From Tanticharoenia sakaeratensis NBRC 103193 (GTDB lineage Bacteria; Pseudomonadota; Alphaproteobacteria; Acetobacterales; Acetobacteraceae), in contig NZ_BALE01000048.1 of NCBI RefSeq assembly GCF_000963885.1, forward strand, positions 62,001 through 126,000: a stretch of 64,000 nt of DNA, given 5' to 3'. Both the position numbers and the translations under genes were made by a program. Each line of letters begins with the position of its first letter. Position 1 is the stretch's first letter. Positions 34,402 to 42,754 of the stretch are shown one piece after another. The notes below the pieces were generated by a model, which ran no database searches, was not told where the DNA came from, and worked only from the letters and a program-made list of their open reading frames with translations.

Positions 34402-35145
34402 ATGGGCTTTTGGAACACGACACATGCTCAAGGTTCGGAATGGGCCGAGGATCGCTCGGAAATCACAGCCGGACGCCTGACCGGGTATGTCGTCGGCCTC
34501 GACCTCGGCAAAAGCCAGGATTTCACGGCACTGTGCGTTGCCGAGATCTGGGCATGTGAACGTCTTCGCTGGCAGCGGGCGAAGTTCGAGGCTCTGGCGC
34601 AGGTCACGCGGCGTATTCCAACGCACCGCTACCGCGTCGTGAACGTGCATCGTTACCCACGGGGCACGCCTTATCCCGAAATCGGACGATCGGTGCAGAA
34701 AGTCATCCACCAGTTGCCGACGCAGGAAGATGACGCGGCCCTGTTCGTCGACAAGACCGGCGTGGGCGCGCCCGTGGTCGATGCCATGCGGGAGGCTGGG
34801 CTGCGGCTGACCGGGGTCAGCATCACGGGCGGGAGCCGCGTAAACCGTATCTCAGGCCAGGATGTGAACGTGCCGAAGTCGGTGCTGGCGTCCGCGCTCG
34901 ACATTGCGTTGGCTGAGGATCGTCTGGAGTTGACCAGTCAGGCTGACGCATCAAACGCCCTTCGGGCCGAGTTGCAGGGCTTCCGCGTGAAGAAGACGGT
35001 CCACGGAAACGAGACCATGGAAGCGTGGCGCGAAGGTCTGCACGACGATCTGGTGCTCGCAACGGCACTCGCTATCTGGGGCGCTGACAACCGACCGCAG
35101 CCTGCACGCTACACCACTGCATATGCCGGGTTCATGGGACGATGA
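34402..35145 (+). CDS. Large terminase, RNase H-like nuclease part
   Basis: A 247-residue protein, separated from the ATPase half by one TGA and four sense codons, same frame. The nuclease acidic residues are visible: YVVGLDLGKSQDFTALCV near 32, ALFVDKTGVGAPVVDAM near 115, and EGLHDDLVLATALAIWG near 218. TGAGGA at the upstream stop could serve as a ribosome site for ATG 34402, so separate translation is possible. Either a truly two-gene terminase or a nonsense-interrupted one. Confidence 0.82.
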   Translation: MGFWNTTHAQGSEWAEDRSEITAGRLTGYVVGLDLGKSQDFTALCVAEIWACERLRWQRAKFEALAQVTRRIPTHRYRVVNVHRYPRGTPYPEIGRSVQKVIHQLPTQEDDAALFVDKTGVGAPVVDAMREAGLRLTGVSITGGSRVNRISGQDVNVPKSVLASALDIALAEDRLELTSQADASNALRAELQGFRVKKTVHGNETMEAWREGLHDDLVLATALAIWGADNRPQPARYTTAYAGFMGR

Positions 35146-35192
35146 CGATGATCTGTCTTGTACCCTGGTCAACCCCGTACTACCGTCGCGCC

Positions 35193-35543
35193 ATGCGCAA
35201 GCCTGCTGCCCTCTGCCTCGCCCTGCTGTCCCTCTCCGGTTGCGTCGCGTGGAGCGGTCGCATGCCTGGTACGACCGACGCCCACTGCATGCGCATGATG
35301 ATGCGGCACGGCGCGGGCAACGCCGGCCCGCTCGACTTCACCGGTGCCGCAAGCCGCTGTGTGCAGTTCGCCCACCCTGTCACCGAGGGTGATAATCCCC
35401 CCTATGCGCCGCTTGACCTGCGAGATGACCCGGCCTTGCAGGCCATGGCCGAGAACCCGGCCGTCAACGATGCCGGATATCCGTTCATCCCCCGCAATTC
35501 CACGACCCCGCGTGTCGGCGCGCGCTGGCAGATCGTTCACTGA
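35193..35543 (+). CDS. Small lipoprotein of the packaging region
   Basis: A 116-residue protein from ATG 35193, MRKPAALCLALLSLSGC, a type II signal with lipobox LSGC (Cys17). The upstream start at 35142 would place an odd hydrophobic leader and is less likely. The mature part is short and without domain. A phage lipoprotein (Rz1-like or exclusion) is possible; nothing supports a specific role. Confidence 0.65.
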   Translation: MRKPAALCLALLSLSGCVAWSGRMPGTTDAHCMRMMMRHGAGNAGPLDFTGAASRCVQFAHPVTEGDNPPYAPLDLRDDPALQAMAENPAVNDAGYPFIPRNSTTPRVGARWQIVH

Positions 35544-35551
35544 GAGGCAGC

Positions 35552-36472
35552 ATGTCCGGAACTCTAAACTTCTCGGCGGCCGTGGGCGCGATTGCCAATA
35601 TCAGCGCAAGTGATCCCGTCATCGTTGGCACCGTGTCTCTGACGGGCATGGAGGTGCCTTCGGAACTGACGGTCGGCGGCCAGCAGAAGCTTGTTATCCA
35701 CAGGCTCCCGGGTGGCGAGGAACTGATCGATGTCGCAGGCAACGACCCTGATCGGCTGGAACTGCATGGCTATTTCGTCGGCCCCTATGCCTACGCCCGC
35801 GCCCAGGAATTGGAAGGCATCCGCAAGCAGGGCCTTCCTGTTACGTTCTCGGTCGCCGGGCTGTCGTGGCGCGTGTTCGTCGCGGCCTACCAGTATACCT
35901 ACCAGTCCAAGGGCGCGGTGATCCCGTACCGGTTGACACTCGAACGGCAGGAAACGGCACGCAACAAGGTGCCAGCCACAACGAAGGAGCAGTCACAATC
36001 AGTCGGCAACGACATCGGGACTGCCCTCACCTCGCTCGCCGGAGCGGTGGGCAATATCTCGCAGACGGCAAGCGACTTCACCGGGCAGGCGCAGACGGTC
36101 ATCGGGCAGGTGACGCCGATTGCTAACCTGGTCGGAGCGGGATCAGTCGTGGCGAAAGCTCAGAATGCCCTGGAACAGGCGCAAGCCGTCACGACGGCAG
36201 GCACAGACCTCGGCTCCGCTCCGGCTGGGCTCGCAACCTTGCAAGACAACCTGAGCGCGGCCGGTGACAGCCTGACGACGGCAATCCAGGCAACGGGCCA
36301 GAACCTCGAGAACATCCAGTTCGACGGTTCGGCGGCTAGTTTACTGGCCATGGCGCAGAACGCGCAGATCCAGTCAGCGGCGGCCGATGCCGGCGCTCTC
36401 GTCAACCGGGCGAACCGTAATGCAACGACGGCAGGAGGGGGCACGCAGACCGACCCGCTGGTGCATTCATGA
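35552..36472 (+). CDS. Phage tail/baseplate-like protein
   Basis: A 306-residue protein with GAGG upstream. The N-terminal 130 residues look like a phage tail-associated beta domain: MEVPSELTVGGQQKLVIHRLPGG, LELHGYFVGPYAYARAQELEGIRKQGLPVTF, VFVAAYQYTYQSKGAVIPYRLTLE; this is the pattern of baseplate/tail proteins that contain a LysM-less XkdP-like domain. From 150 on it is Ala/Gln/Thr-rich and helical (fibre or tape-like). It is the only recognisable virion-type gene. Identity is inferred from pattern. Confidence 0.6.
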   Translation: MSGTLNFSAAVGAIANISASDPVIVGTVSLTGMEVPSELTVGGQQKLVIHRLPGGEELIDVAGNDPDRLELHGYFVGPYAYARAQELEGIRKQGLPVTFSVAGLSWRVFVAAYQYTYQSKGAVIPYRLTLERQETARNKVPATTKEQSQSVGNDIGTALTSLAGAVGNISQTASDFTGQAQTVIGQVTPIANLVGAGSVVAKAQNALEQAQAVTTAGTDLGSAPAGLATLQDNLSAAGDSLTTAIQATGQNLENIQFDGSAASLLAMAQNAQIQSAAADAGALVNRANRNATTAGGGTQTDPLVHS

Positions 36473-36735
36473 TCGGACCTGCAGACCGTAGGATTTACAC
36501 TGACCCCACCGAATGGGGCGAGCAGATCGGAAGGGACTTTGCCCACCTGGAGAGCGGCCAGATGCAGGCGGACCTTGAAGGTCTGGTGTCCTTCAACCGC
36601 GCTCGCCTTCAGGGGATCGGGGCATATCCGGCTGACATCGAGCGGTTCCTCGACGTGATGTCCAAATCAGCAACAGCGTTTTATGCGGTCTATCGTGCCC
36701 CGCCCGAAACGCCCCCCTGCGATCCTCAACCCTGA
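36469..36735 (+). CDS. Small protein downstream of the tail-like gene
   Basis: An 88-residue protein in ATGA overlap with the tail-like gene. Helical (EWGEQIGRDFAHLESGQMQADLEGL, DIERFLDVMSKSATAFYAVY). No family recognised. Last gene of the element; the following 190 bp to the tRNA are gene-free. Confidence 0.55.
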   Translation: MIGPADRRIYTDPTEWGEQIGRDFAHLESGQMQADLEGLVSFNRARLQGIGAYPADIERFLDVMSKSATAFYAVYRAPPETPPCDPQP

Positions 36736-36923
36736 GATAATGGATTTGCCTGCCGAGCTGCCGAATAGCACGCCGCATACAGAGGCTCTGAAAAGCTAGT
36801 AAGTGTCTCTTACAGCGTCCCTACGGCCCCGGCTAGATCGGTCGTCAAGAGGGGCGCAGTGGCGGGCGGACTTTGCCGCCAGAGCGCTAAGTCTCTGTTA
36901 TTACACTGATTTTTTGAGAAAAA

Positions 36924-36939
36924 TGGTGCCCAAGGGCGG
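36924..36939. repeat. attachment-site direct repeat, right copy (in tRNA-Phe)
   Basis: TGGTGCCCAAGGGCGG, identical to 21858-21873; on the minus strand it is the last 16 bases of tRNA-Phe including CCA. Confidence 0.85.
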
Positions 36940-36999
36940 AATCGAACCACCGACACTGCGATTTTCAGTCGCATGCTCTACCAACTGAGCTACTTGGGC
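36924..36999 (-). tRNA. tRNA-Phe (anticodon GAA)
   Basis: 76-nt tRNA on the minus strand, acceptor stem GCCCAAG/CTTGGGC, CCA encoded. The D arm is GCTCAGTTGGTAGAGC, the anticodon stem-loop TGCGACTGAAAATCGCA gives GAA, and the T arm is GTCGG TGGTTCGATTC CCGCC-like with GGTTCGATTCC. It is intact because the element carries the 3' end. It follows yacG on the same strand. Confidence 0.97.
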
Positions 37000-37027
37000 A
37001 CCGGGCGCTGTGCGGCGCTGGGTGGGA

Positions 37028-37231
37028 TTAGCCCACGTCGTTGTCGGGATCAAGCCGGGCAGGTGCGGATTTTTGCATCGCCTCGGCAATATCGTCCGGA
37101 CGGGTCGCCGGCACGCGGTAGGAACCGCCGAACCAGCGGCCCAGATCGACATCGGCGCAGCGCTGGGAGCAGAAGGGACGGAATGCAGGATCGGTGGGGC
37201 GCTTGCAGATCGGGCAGCGTGCCTGGCTCAT
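37028..37231 (-). CDS. yacG: DNA gyrase inhibitor YacG
   Basis: A 67-residue zinc protein from ATG 37231 (MSQARCPICKRP). Four cysteines in CPICKRP ... FCSQRCADVDLGRWF match YacG, an endogenous gyrase inhibitor in E. coli. The start overlaps the RNase E/G-like stop (ATGA). It is the last gene of the hisG-to-yacG run and sits directly before tRNA-Phe. Confidence 0.9.
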   Translation of the reverse strand: MSQARCPICKRPTDPAFRPFCSQRCADVDLGRWFGGSYRVPATRPDDIAEAMQKSAPARLDPDNDVG

Positions 37232-38304
37232 GGCGCGAAACTCCATCGGGACATCGAACAATCTGGATCGGGCAGCAGACGCAAGGGTGCGCCATACTCC
37301 GTGGCGAAGGCCGCGAGCGTATCGGGATCGGCCTCGAGTGCCCGGACCACCGATGGCGCTGCCCGGAATGTGGGCGCTCCCGTGCCGTTTCTGGCAGTGT
37401 GCTCGCGCAGTATGCGGCGCAGGGCATCCAGACCGATACCATGTGGGCTGTGTAGCATCTCATGCAACGGCGGCCGCACGCGCGGGCGCACGATTTCCAG
37501 CAGGCCGAGCGCGGTCGCACCGAGGCATTCCGGGGACAGTGGATCGTCCGCAAGGGCCGCGCGCATCGGCGTTGCCAGCGCCTGCCGCTTGCGCGTGCCA
37601 AGCCCCGCCGGATCGATCAGGATTGCGCCCGAGAGGTTGCGCAGGCGGATCTGGGCCGCAAGCACGGGCAGCGCTGCCGCATTGGCCGCGAACTGGGCCT
37701 GCGCGCCGCCCCGGCCGGTATCGTCCGACCAGTCGAGATCGATCGCGACCAGCGCCTTCGTCGGCTCGATCGTCGCGCGCACGCCGCCCGGGAGCATGAC
37801 GTCCGGTGCGCCGAGCGCCTCGACCTCGGCATCGGTCGCGGCATCGAACGCCGCGGCACTGCGCACGATGCGAGGCCGCAAGACACGCGGCAGGGTCGCG
37901 ATCACGGCGGCAGCGTCGACGACGATCTCCGCATCCGGATACTGTTCGGCAAGTCGTTCCAGCGGCGACGGGCCACGCCGCAACAACGCCAATGCGTCGC
38001 CCGGCGGCTCGTCCAGGCGCATCAGACGCACGCCCTTGCCGCCCTGTGCCGCGCGGCTCACACGCACGACCACGCGCATGCCCTCGGTCAGCATTTCCCT
38101 GGTTGGCAGGAAACCGGATCGCTCGCCCGGAAGCGTGACGAACGCGCCGCCCATCGCGGGCGCGCAGGTCTGCACGACGCCGGAAAACACGTCGCCGATC
38201 CCGTCCGGCGCGCCCGGGCGCCAGATGACGTAGTCCGCAAGCGCCGCATCACGTTCGACTGCGATGCGCACCTCGCCGGGGCTGCACGCGGCGAGGATCC
38301 GCAT
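37228..38304 (-). CDS. Ribonuclease E/G family protein, short form
   Basis: A 358-residue member of the RNase E/G family; start ATG 38304 overlaps the maf stop (TGATG). The N-terminal S1-like region is YVIWRPGAPDGIGDVFSGVV and GAFVTLPGERSGFLP. The catalytic Asp pair is visible in KALVAIDLDWSDDTGRG and SGAILIDPAGLGTRKRQ. I see no C-terminal CPxCxG zinc-link of E. coli RNase E/G, so oligomer form or activity may differ. The alphaproteobacterial maf-rng-yacG order is as expected. Confidence 0.85.
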   Translation of the reverse strand: MRILAACSPGEVRIAVERDAALADYVIWRPGAPDGIGDVFSGVVQTCAPAMGGAFVTLPGERSGFLPTREMLTEGMRVVVRVSRAAQGGKGVRLMRLDEPPGDALALLRRGPSPLERLAEQYPDAEIVVDAAAVIATLPRVLRPRIVRSAAAFDAATDAEVEALGAPDVMLPGGVRATIEPTKALVAIDLDWSDDTGRGGAQAQFAANAAALPVLAAQIRLRNLSGAILIDPAGLGTRKRQALATPMRAALADDPLSPECLGATALGLLEIVRPRVRPPLHEMLHSPHGIGLDALRRILREHTARNGTGAPTFRAAPSVVRALEADPDTLAAFATEYGAPLRLLPDPDCSMSRWSFAP

Positions 38305-38903
38305 CAGACCAGGAACTGGCCCGGCTGGCCGCGCAGCAGCTGCGCCGTTTCGAACAGGGGCAGGCCCATGACAGCCGAGTGGCTGCCGCCGAGATAGCGT
38401 ATATGGGCGGCTGCGGCGCCCTGGATGGCATAGCCGCCAGCCTTGCCCGACCAGTCGCCGTTTTCGATCAGGGCTGCGATCTGCGCATCCGTCAGGCGAT
38501 GGAACGTCACGGCACTTTCCACGACGCGGCTCGCCTTGCGGCCTTCGGGAAAGGCCGCACTCGGGCACAGCGCGATAGCCGTGACGACGGTATGCCGCCG
38601 CCCCGACATCAGGGACAGGCAGGCCCGCGCGCTGTCGGCGTCGGTCGCCTTGGGCAGCATCCGGCGCCCGACGGTCACGATCGTATCGGCGGCCAGCACG
38701 AGGGCCGGCTCGTCGGTCCGCTCGGCGACCGCGCGTGCCTTCTCCGTCGCCAGACGCAGGGCGCAGGGGCGCGCCAGCTCGCCGGGGCGTGCACGTTCAT
38801 CGATATCGGGGTGGGCGATCCTGTCCGGCACCAGACCGATCTGGGCGAGCAGTTCGGAACGCCGGGGCGATGCGGAGGCGAGGATCAGCGCCGGGCGGCG
38901 CAT
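38304..38903 (-). CDS. maf: Maf-family nucleoside triphosphate pyrophosphatase
   Basis: A 199-residue house-cleaning NTP pyrophosphatase. Start ATG 38903 (MRRPALILASASPRRSELL) gives the family signature SASPRR directly. VLAADTIVTVGRRMLPKATD and SGKAGGYAIQGAAAAHIRYLGGSHSAVMGLPL (EKAGxYGIQG-type region) are present, with AADT as the metal Asp. It removes non-canonical nucleotides. Co-translated with the RNase E/G gene. Confidence 0.92.
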   Translation of the reverse strand: MRRPALILASASPRRSELLAQIGLVPDRIAHPDIDERARPGELARPCALRLATEKARAVAERTDEPALVLAADTIVTVGRRMLPKATDADSARACLSLMSGRRHTVVTAIALCPSAAFPEGRKASRVVESAVTFHRLTDAQIAALIENGDWSGKAGGYAIQGAAAAHIRYLGGSHSAVMGLPLFETAQLLRGQPGQFLV

Positions 38904-38916
38904 CGACTCTGCGACC

Positions 38917-39135
38917 TTACTTGAAGCGGAAGGTGATGCGACCCTTCGACAGGTCATAAGGCGTCATCTCGACGTTGACGCGGTCGCCGGCCAGCACGCG
39001 GATGCGGTTCTTGCGCATCTTGCCGCTGGTGTGGGCCAGGATCGTGTGCTCGTTGTCGAGGGTCACGCGAAACATCGCGTTGGGCAGCAGTTCCGTGACG
39101 GTGCCGCTGAATTCGATCATGTCTTCTTTAGACAT
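38917..39135 (-). CDS. infA: Translation initiation factor IF-1
   Basis: A 72-residue essential protein of one OB fold: [47 protein letters not shown], and [20 protein letters not shown]. Length and sequence are standard for IF-1, which binds the 30S A site. It is 13 bp before maf. Confidence 0.98.
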   Translation of the reverse strand: MSKEDMIEFSGTVTELLPNAMFRVTLDNEHTILAHTSGKMRKNRIRVLAGDRVNVEMTPYDLSKGRITFRFK

Positions 39136-39317
39136 TGTGTCCTTCGTGTGGGGCTATGAGTTCGGGCGCGGAAAGTGAAGCGCATGCGCGGACTGCCTGC
39201 CCCGGGGCCGGACGCGCGGATAATCTGAAAGCGAGAGGGCGGTTATGTGCGGACTGCGCGGCAGTTCGTCAAGCTTTACCGCAGAAAGCCGCGCGAGTTC
39301 CCTTCGTATCGTCGCGA

Positions 39318-40625
39318 TCAGCCGCCGTTCCAGCCGAGCGCATCGAGCCGGGCCGACAGGCTGAGCGCATGGGCATCCAGCCCCTCCGCCCGCGCTAGCG
39401 CGACACCGGCGGGACCGACGCGCAGCAGCGCATCCTCGCTGGCGGCGATCGTCGTCGTGCGCTTGAGGAAGTCGAACACCGAAAGCCCGGAGGCGAACCG
39501 CGCCGTCCGGCTGGTCGGCAGGACATGGTTCGGACCGCCGACATAATCGCCGACCGCTTCGGGGCAGAACCGCCCCATGAAGATCGCGCCGGCATGATGC
39601 ACGGTTGCCGCGAAGCCTTCCGGATCGGCCGTCATGACCTGAAGATGCTCCGGCGCCAGACGATCGACGATCGAGGCCGCCTGCCCCCAGTCCGACACGA
39701 TCACGACCGCGCCATGATCCGCCCAGGACCGCCCGGCGATGGCCGCGCGTGGCAGGGTCTTGAGCACGTCGTCCACGGCGGCGGCCACCGCGTCACCGAA
39801 CGCCGCATCGTCCGTGATGAGAACGGCCTGCGCCAGTTCGTCATGCTCGGCCTGGGCCAGCAGGTCGAGCGCCGTGAAATACGGATCGTTGCTGCCGTCC
39901 GCGACCACCACGACTTCCGAGGGTCCCGCGATACTGTCGATGCCGACATGGCCGAAGACCTGACGCTTGGCCTCGGCGACATAGGCGTTCCCCGGCCCCA
40001 CGATCCGGTCCACGCCCGCGATCGTCGCCGTTCCGTAGGCCAGGGCGCCCACGGCCTGCGCGCCGCCGACCCGATAGATTTCGTCGACGCCTGCCACCCT
40101 TGCCGCAGCCAGAACCAGCGGGTTCAGCACGCCGCCCGGCGTCGGCACGCACATGGCGATCCGCGCAACGCCTGCGACCTTCGCCGGAAGCGCGTTCATC
40201 AGCACGGACGAGGGGTAGGCCGCCTTGCCGCCCGGCACATACAGGCCGACCGAGTCCAGGGCGGTCCAGCGCATGCCGAGCGTCAGACCGGCCTCGTCGG
40301 TGTATTTCAGGTCGGACGGCAGCTGCGCGCGGTGAAACGCCTCGATCCGCGCGGCCGCGAGCTTCAGCGCATCCAGCAGCTCGGGCGTCGTGCTTTCATA
40401 GGCCTGCGTGATCTCATCGGGCGTCACACGCAGGGCGTCGGGCGTGAGTGCCAGGCGGTCGAACCGCTCGGTATAGCGGCACAAGGCCGTATCGCCTTCC
40501 GCGCGGACAGCCGCGAGAATCTCGCGGACAGGCGCCCCGACCCCGGTCTCATCCGGTGCGCGGGCGTCGAGCAGGGCGGCGAAGCCCGCCTCGAAATCCG
40601 CGGCGCGGGCGTCGAGCCGCCTCAT
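39318..40625 (-). CDS. hisD: Histidinol dehydrogenase
   Basis: The last enzyme of histidine synthesis (histidinol to histidine, NAD-dependent, zinc), 435 residues. Family signatures: GLYVPGGKAAYPSSVLMNALPAKVAGV near 130, VGGAQAVGALAYGTATI near 195, then IDSIAGPSEVVVVADG and the zinc His pair in PEHLQVMT and PNHVLPTSRTARF. Starts in a 4-base overlap with the hisG stop. Confidence 0.96.
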   Translation of the reverse strand: MRRLDARAADFEAGFAALLDARAPDETGVGAPVREILAAVRAEGDTALCRYTERFDRLALTPDALRVTPDEITQAYESTTPELLDALKLAAARIEAFHRAQLPSDLKYTDEAGLTLGMRWTALDSVGLYVPGGKAAYPSSVLMNALPAKVAGVARIAMCVPTPGGVLNPLVLAAARVAGVDEIYRVGGAQAVGALAYGTATIAGVDRIVGPGNAYVAEAKRQVFGHVGIDSIAGPSEVVVVADGSNDPYFTALDLLAQAEHDELAQAVLITDDAAFGDAVAAAVDDVLKTLPRAAIAGRSWADHGAVVIVSDWGQAASIVDRLAPEHLQVMTADPEGFAATVHHAGAIFMGRFCPEAVGDYVGGPNHVLPTSRTARFASGLSVFDFLKRTTTIAASEDALLRVGPAGVALARAEGLDAHALSLSARLDALGWNGG

Positions 40626-41380
40626 GACAGCCCCCCCTCGGCGCGCACCGCGTCACGGGAGCCCGCGCTTACCGCATCGCGGAACCGGGCGATCAGGGCG
40701 CCGATCTCTTCCGGCCGGGTCTTGAGCGCGACCCGGTTGACGATCAGGCGCGACGTCACCTGCGCGATGACTTCGGTCTCGCGCAGGCCGTTGGCCTTCA
40801 GCGTCGATCCGGTATCGACCAGATCGACGATCACCTGCGCCAGATCCAGATTGGGGGCCAGTTCCATCGCGCCATTGAGATGCACGATGTCGGCGTTGAT
40901 CCCGCGCGAGGCGAAATGACGGCGCGCGATGTTGGGATACTTGGTCGCAACGCGGATGCGCGAGGCGCGCGCGGTCATGTCATCCTCCTCCGCGTCCGAG
41001 ATGCCGTGCGGACGCGCGACCGAGACGCGGCAGCCGCCGATGCCCAGATCCAGCGGCGCATAGATGTCCGGATAATCGAATTCCATCAGCACGTCCGCGC
41101 CACAGACACCGATCTGCGCACCGCCATAGGCCACGAACGTCGCCACATCGAAGGAGCGCACACGCACGACGTCGATACCCGGATGCGCCGTCGGAAAGCG
41201 CAGCTTGCGGCTGCTCTCGTCCAGACAATCCGCGCTCGGCGACAGTCCGGTATGCTTCAGGACAGGCGCCAGCGCCTTGAGAATGCGGCCTTTCGGCAGC
41301 GCCAGCACCAGCGGCGCGTCGCTCACGTTTTCGTCCGTCGGGCTCGGTCGGGTCGCACTGTGCGTCAGGATATCGGTCAT
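40622..41380 (-). CDS. hisG: ATP phosphoribosyltransferase (short form)
   Basis: The first enzyme of histidine synthesis, 252 residues from ATG 41380 (MTDILTHSATRPSPTD); the frame extends upstream without family match. LALPKGRILKALAPVL near 30 and VRSFDVATFVAYGGAQIGVCGAD near 80 are the catalytic-domain hallmarks; DLVDTGSTLKANGL is the PRPP-binding loop. No ACT regulatory domain follows, so this is the short form, which normally needs HisZ; hisZ is not in the window. Confidence 0.94.
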   Translation of the reverse strand: MTDILTHSATRPSPTDENVSDAPLVLALPKGRILKALAPVLKHTGLSPSADCLDESSRKLRFPTAHPGIDVVRVRSFDVATFVAYGGAQIGVCGADVLMEFDYPDIYAPLDLGIGGCRVSVARPHGISDAEEDDMTARASRIRVATKYPNIARRHFASRGINADIVHLNGAMELAPNLDLAQVIVDLVDTGSTLKANGLRETEVIAQVTSRLIVNRVALKTRPEEIGALIARFRDAVSAGSRDAVRAEGGLS

Positions 41381-41813
41381 CGTTCTTCCTCGGGCGGCCG
41401 ACGCCATACCATGCAAACCCCGCCTCCGAACAGGCGGCACCGGCCCGATGCGGCCCTGACAGTCATGCATGGCGGCCCGCGGCATCTCGGACAGGGGGAC
41501 AATCACAGGTCATCGCGCGTCCGGCACCACGATGTGCGGTGCCGTACAGGGCCGCACTCTGTCGTGTCCTGCATGCCGACGGGCCCGTCGTTGCCCGTGC
41601 ACCAAACGAGGGCTGTCTGCGTTGTCATCCGCAGACCGCACGATCCAGCCGGCCCGCTTCGTCAAAGATCCGGGCCCGGGTTGCCGGCGCGGTCGAAATC
41701 CACCGTCGCCTGCCGGTTTGCAAGCCCGCTTCATGTCCGTGCGCGCGGGTGCACTCGATCCCCCGGTGCTGTCGCACGAGAGCGTCAGATCATGTCGCCC
41801 AGGAGATTTACCG
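41381..41813. other. Gene-free divergent intergenic region
   Basis: About 430 bp between hisG (minus) and the SPFH gene (plus). No supported gene. AGGAG at 41801 is the ribosome site of the SPFH gene. No attenuator or riboswitch was recognised before hisG. Confidence 0.4.
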
Positions 41814-42716
41814 ATGGCGTCACGTCGTAGCCGGTCCGATTCATCGGGCCTCTTCAATCCCGCATCCGGCGGGATCGTGGTTCTCTGCGGGCTTGCGGCG
41901 TGGGCATCGCTTGCATTCGCAGGACCGGCCCGTGCGCCCTGGGTTGCCGTTCCATGGGGCCTGATCGCGATCGCGGCTGTTCTGGGCATCCGCATGTGCC
42001 GCACCTGGGAGCGGGCGGTCGTCCTGCGTCTGGGCAGGATCAGGGGCGTCTATGGACCCGGCCTGTTCCTGATCGTGCCTTTCGTGGATCAGATCGCCAG
42101 CATCGTGGATGGCCGGATCCGCACGATCCCGGTCCATACGGAACGGACCCTGACCCGCGATACGACCCCGATCGACGTCGATGCCGTGGTGTTCTGGATC
42201 GTGCATGACCCGATGCATGCCGTGACCCAGCTCGACGATTATGCCGACGCCGTCGAGCTGGTCGCGCTGACCACGCTGCGCGAAGTGGTCGGCAGCATGA
42301 ACCTGGCCAGCCTGCTGGAGGACCGGCGGCGCATTGATGACGAACTGCGCGCGCTGATTGCCGAAAAGATCGCTGCCTGGGGCATCACGGTCCAGTCGGT
42401 CGAGATCCGCGACGTGACCCTGCCGGCCAATCTGCAGGACGCAATGAGCCGTCAGGCGCAGGCCGAGCGCGAACGGGCGGCACGAGTGACGCTGGCAGCC
42501 GCCGAGCGGGCCGTGGCCCTCGAACTCGCCGAGGCCGCCAAGACCTACGATGCCTCGCCGACCGCGCTGCAGTTGCTGCAGATCAACCGGATCTACGAGA
42601 TGAACAAGGACCGCGGCACGACGATCCTGCTGCCGACAAGCATGGCTGACAGCATGGCCAATCTTGCGGCGACGTCGGTGGCCATGCAGGCGGCAGCGGA
42701 CAAGAGCGGGGCCTGA
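41814..42716 (+). CDS. SPFH/band-7 (stomatin-like) membrane protein
   Basis: A 300-residue membrane protein with AGGAG 8 bases before ATG 41814. Two N-terminal membrane helices (IVVLCGLAAWASLAFAG, WVAVPWGLIAIAAVLGI) are followed by a band-7 domain: ERAVVLRLGRIRGVYGPGLFLIVPFVD, TIPVHTERTLTRDTTPIDVDAVVFW, then the coiled-coil EIRDVTLPANLQDAMSRQAQAERERAA. Stomatin-like proteins organise membrane microdomains. No NfeD partner is adjacent. Confidence 0.92.
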   Translation: MASRRSRSDSSGLFNPASGGIVVLCGLAAWASLAFAGPARAPWVAVPWGLIAIAAVLGIRMCRTWERAVVLRLGRIRGVYGPGLFLIVPFVDQIASIVDGRIRTIPVHTERTLTRDTTPIDVDAVVFWIVHDPMHAVTQLDDYADAVELVALTTLREVVGSMNLASLLEDRRRIDDELRALIAEKIAAWGITVQSVEIRDVTLPANLQDAMSRQAQAERERAARVTLAAAERAVALELAEAAKTYDASPTALQLLQINRIYEMNKDRGTTILLPTSMADSMANLAATSVAMQAAADKSGA

Positions 42717-42754
42717 GCGCGATCGCCGGCCGCAAGCGGCATGTGGCCGGTCTG

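Larger units (their letters stand above)
21858..36939. mobile_element. 15-kb integrative element in tRNA-Phe, phage-satellite-like
   Basis: Element bounded by 16-bp direct repeats (21858-21873 and 36924-36939); repeat-to-repeat distance is 15,066 bp. The right copy is the 3' end of an intact tRNA-Phe gene. Contents in order: P4-type integrase, XRE repressor, about eight small early genes, AlpA/Xis-like gene, primase-VapE helicase, iteron origin, serine resolvase, small terminase-like gene, split large terminase, lipoprotein, tail-like protein. No capsid, portal, protease, holin or lysin was found. Replication plus packaging genes without structural genes is the pattern of phage satellites (PICI, P4-like); a decayed prophage is the alternative. 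Confidence 0.85.
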
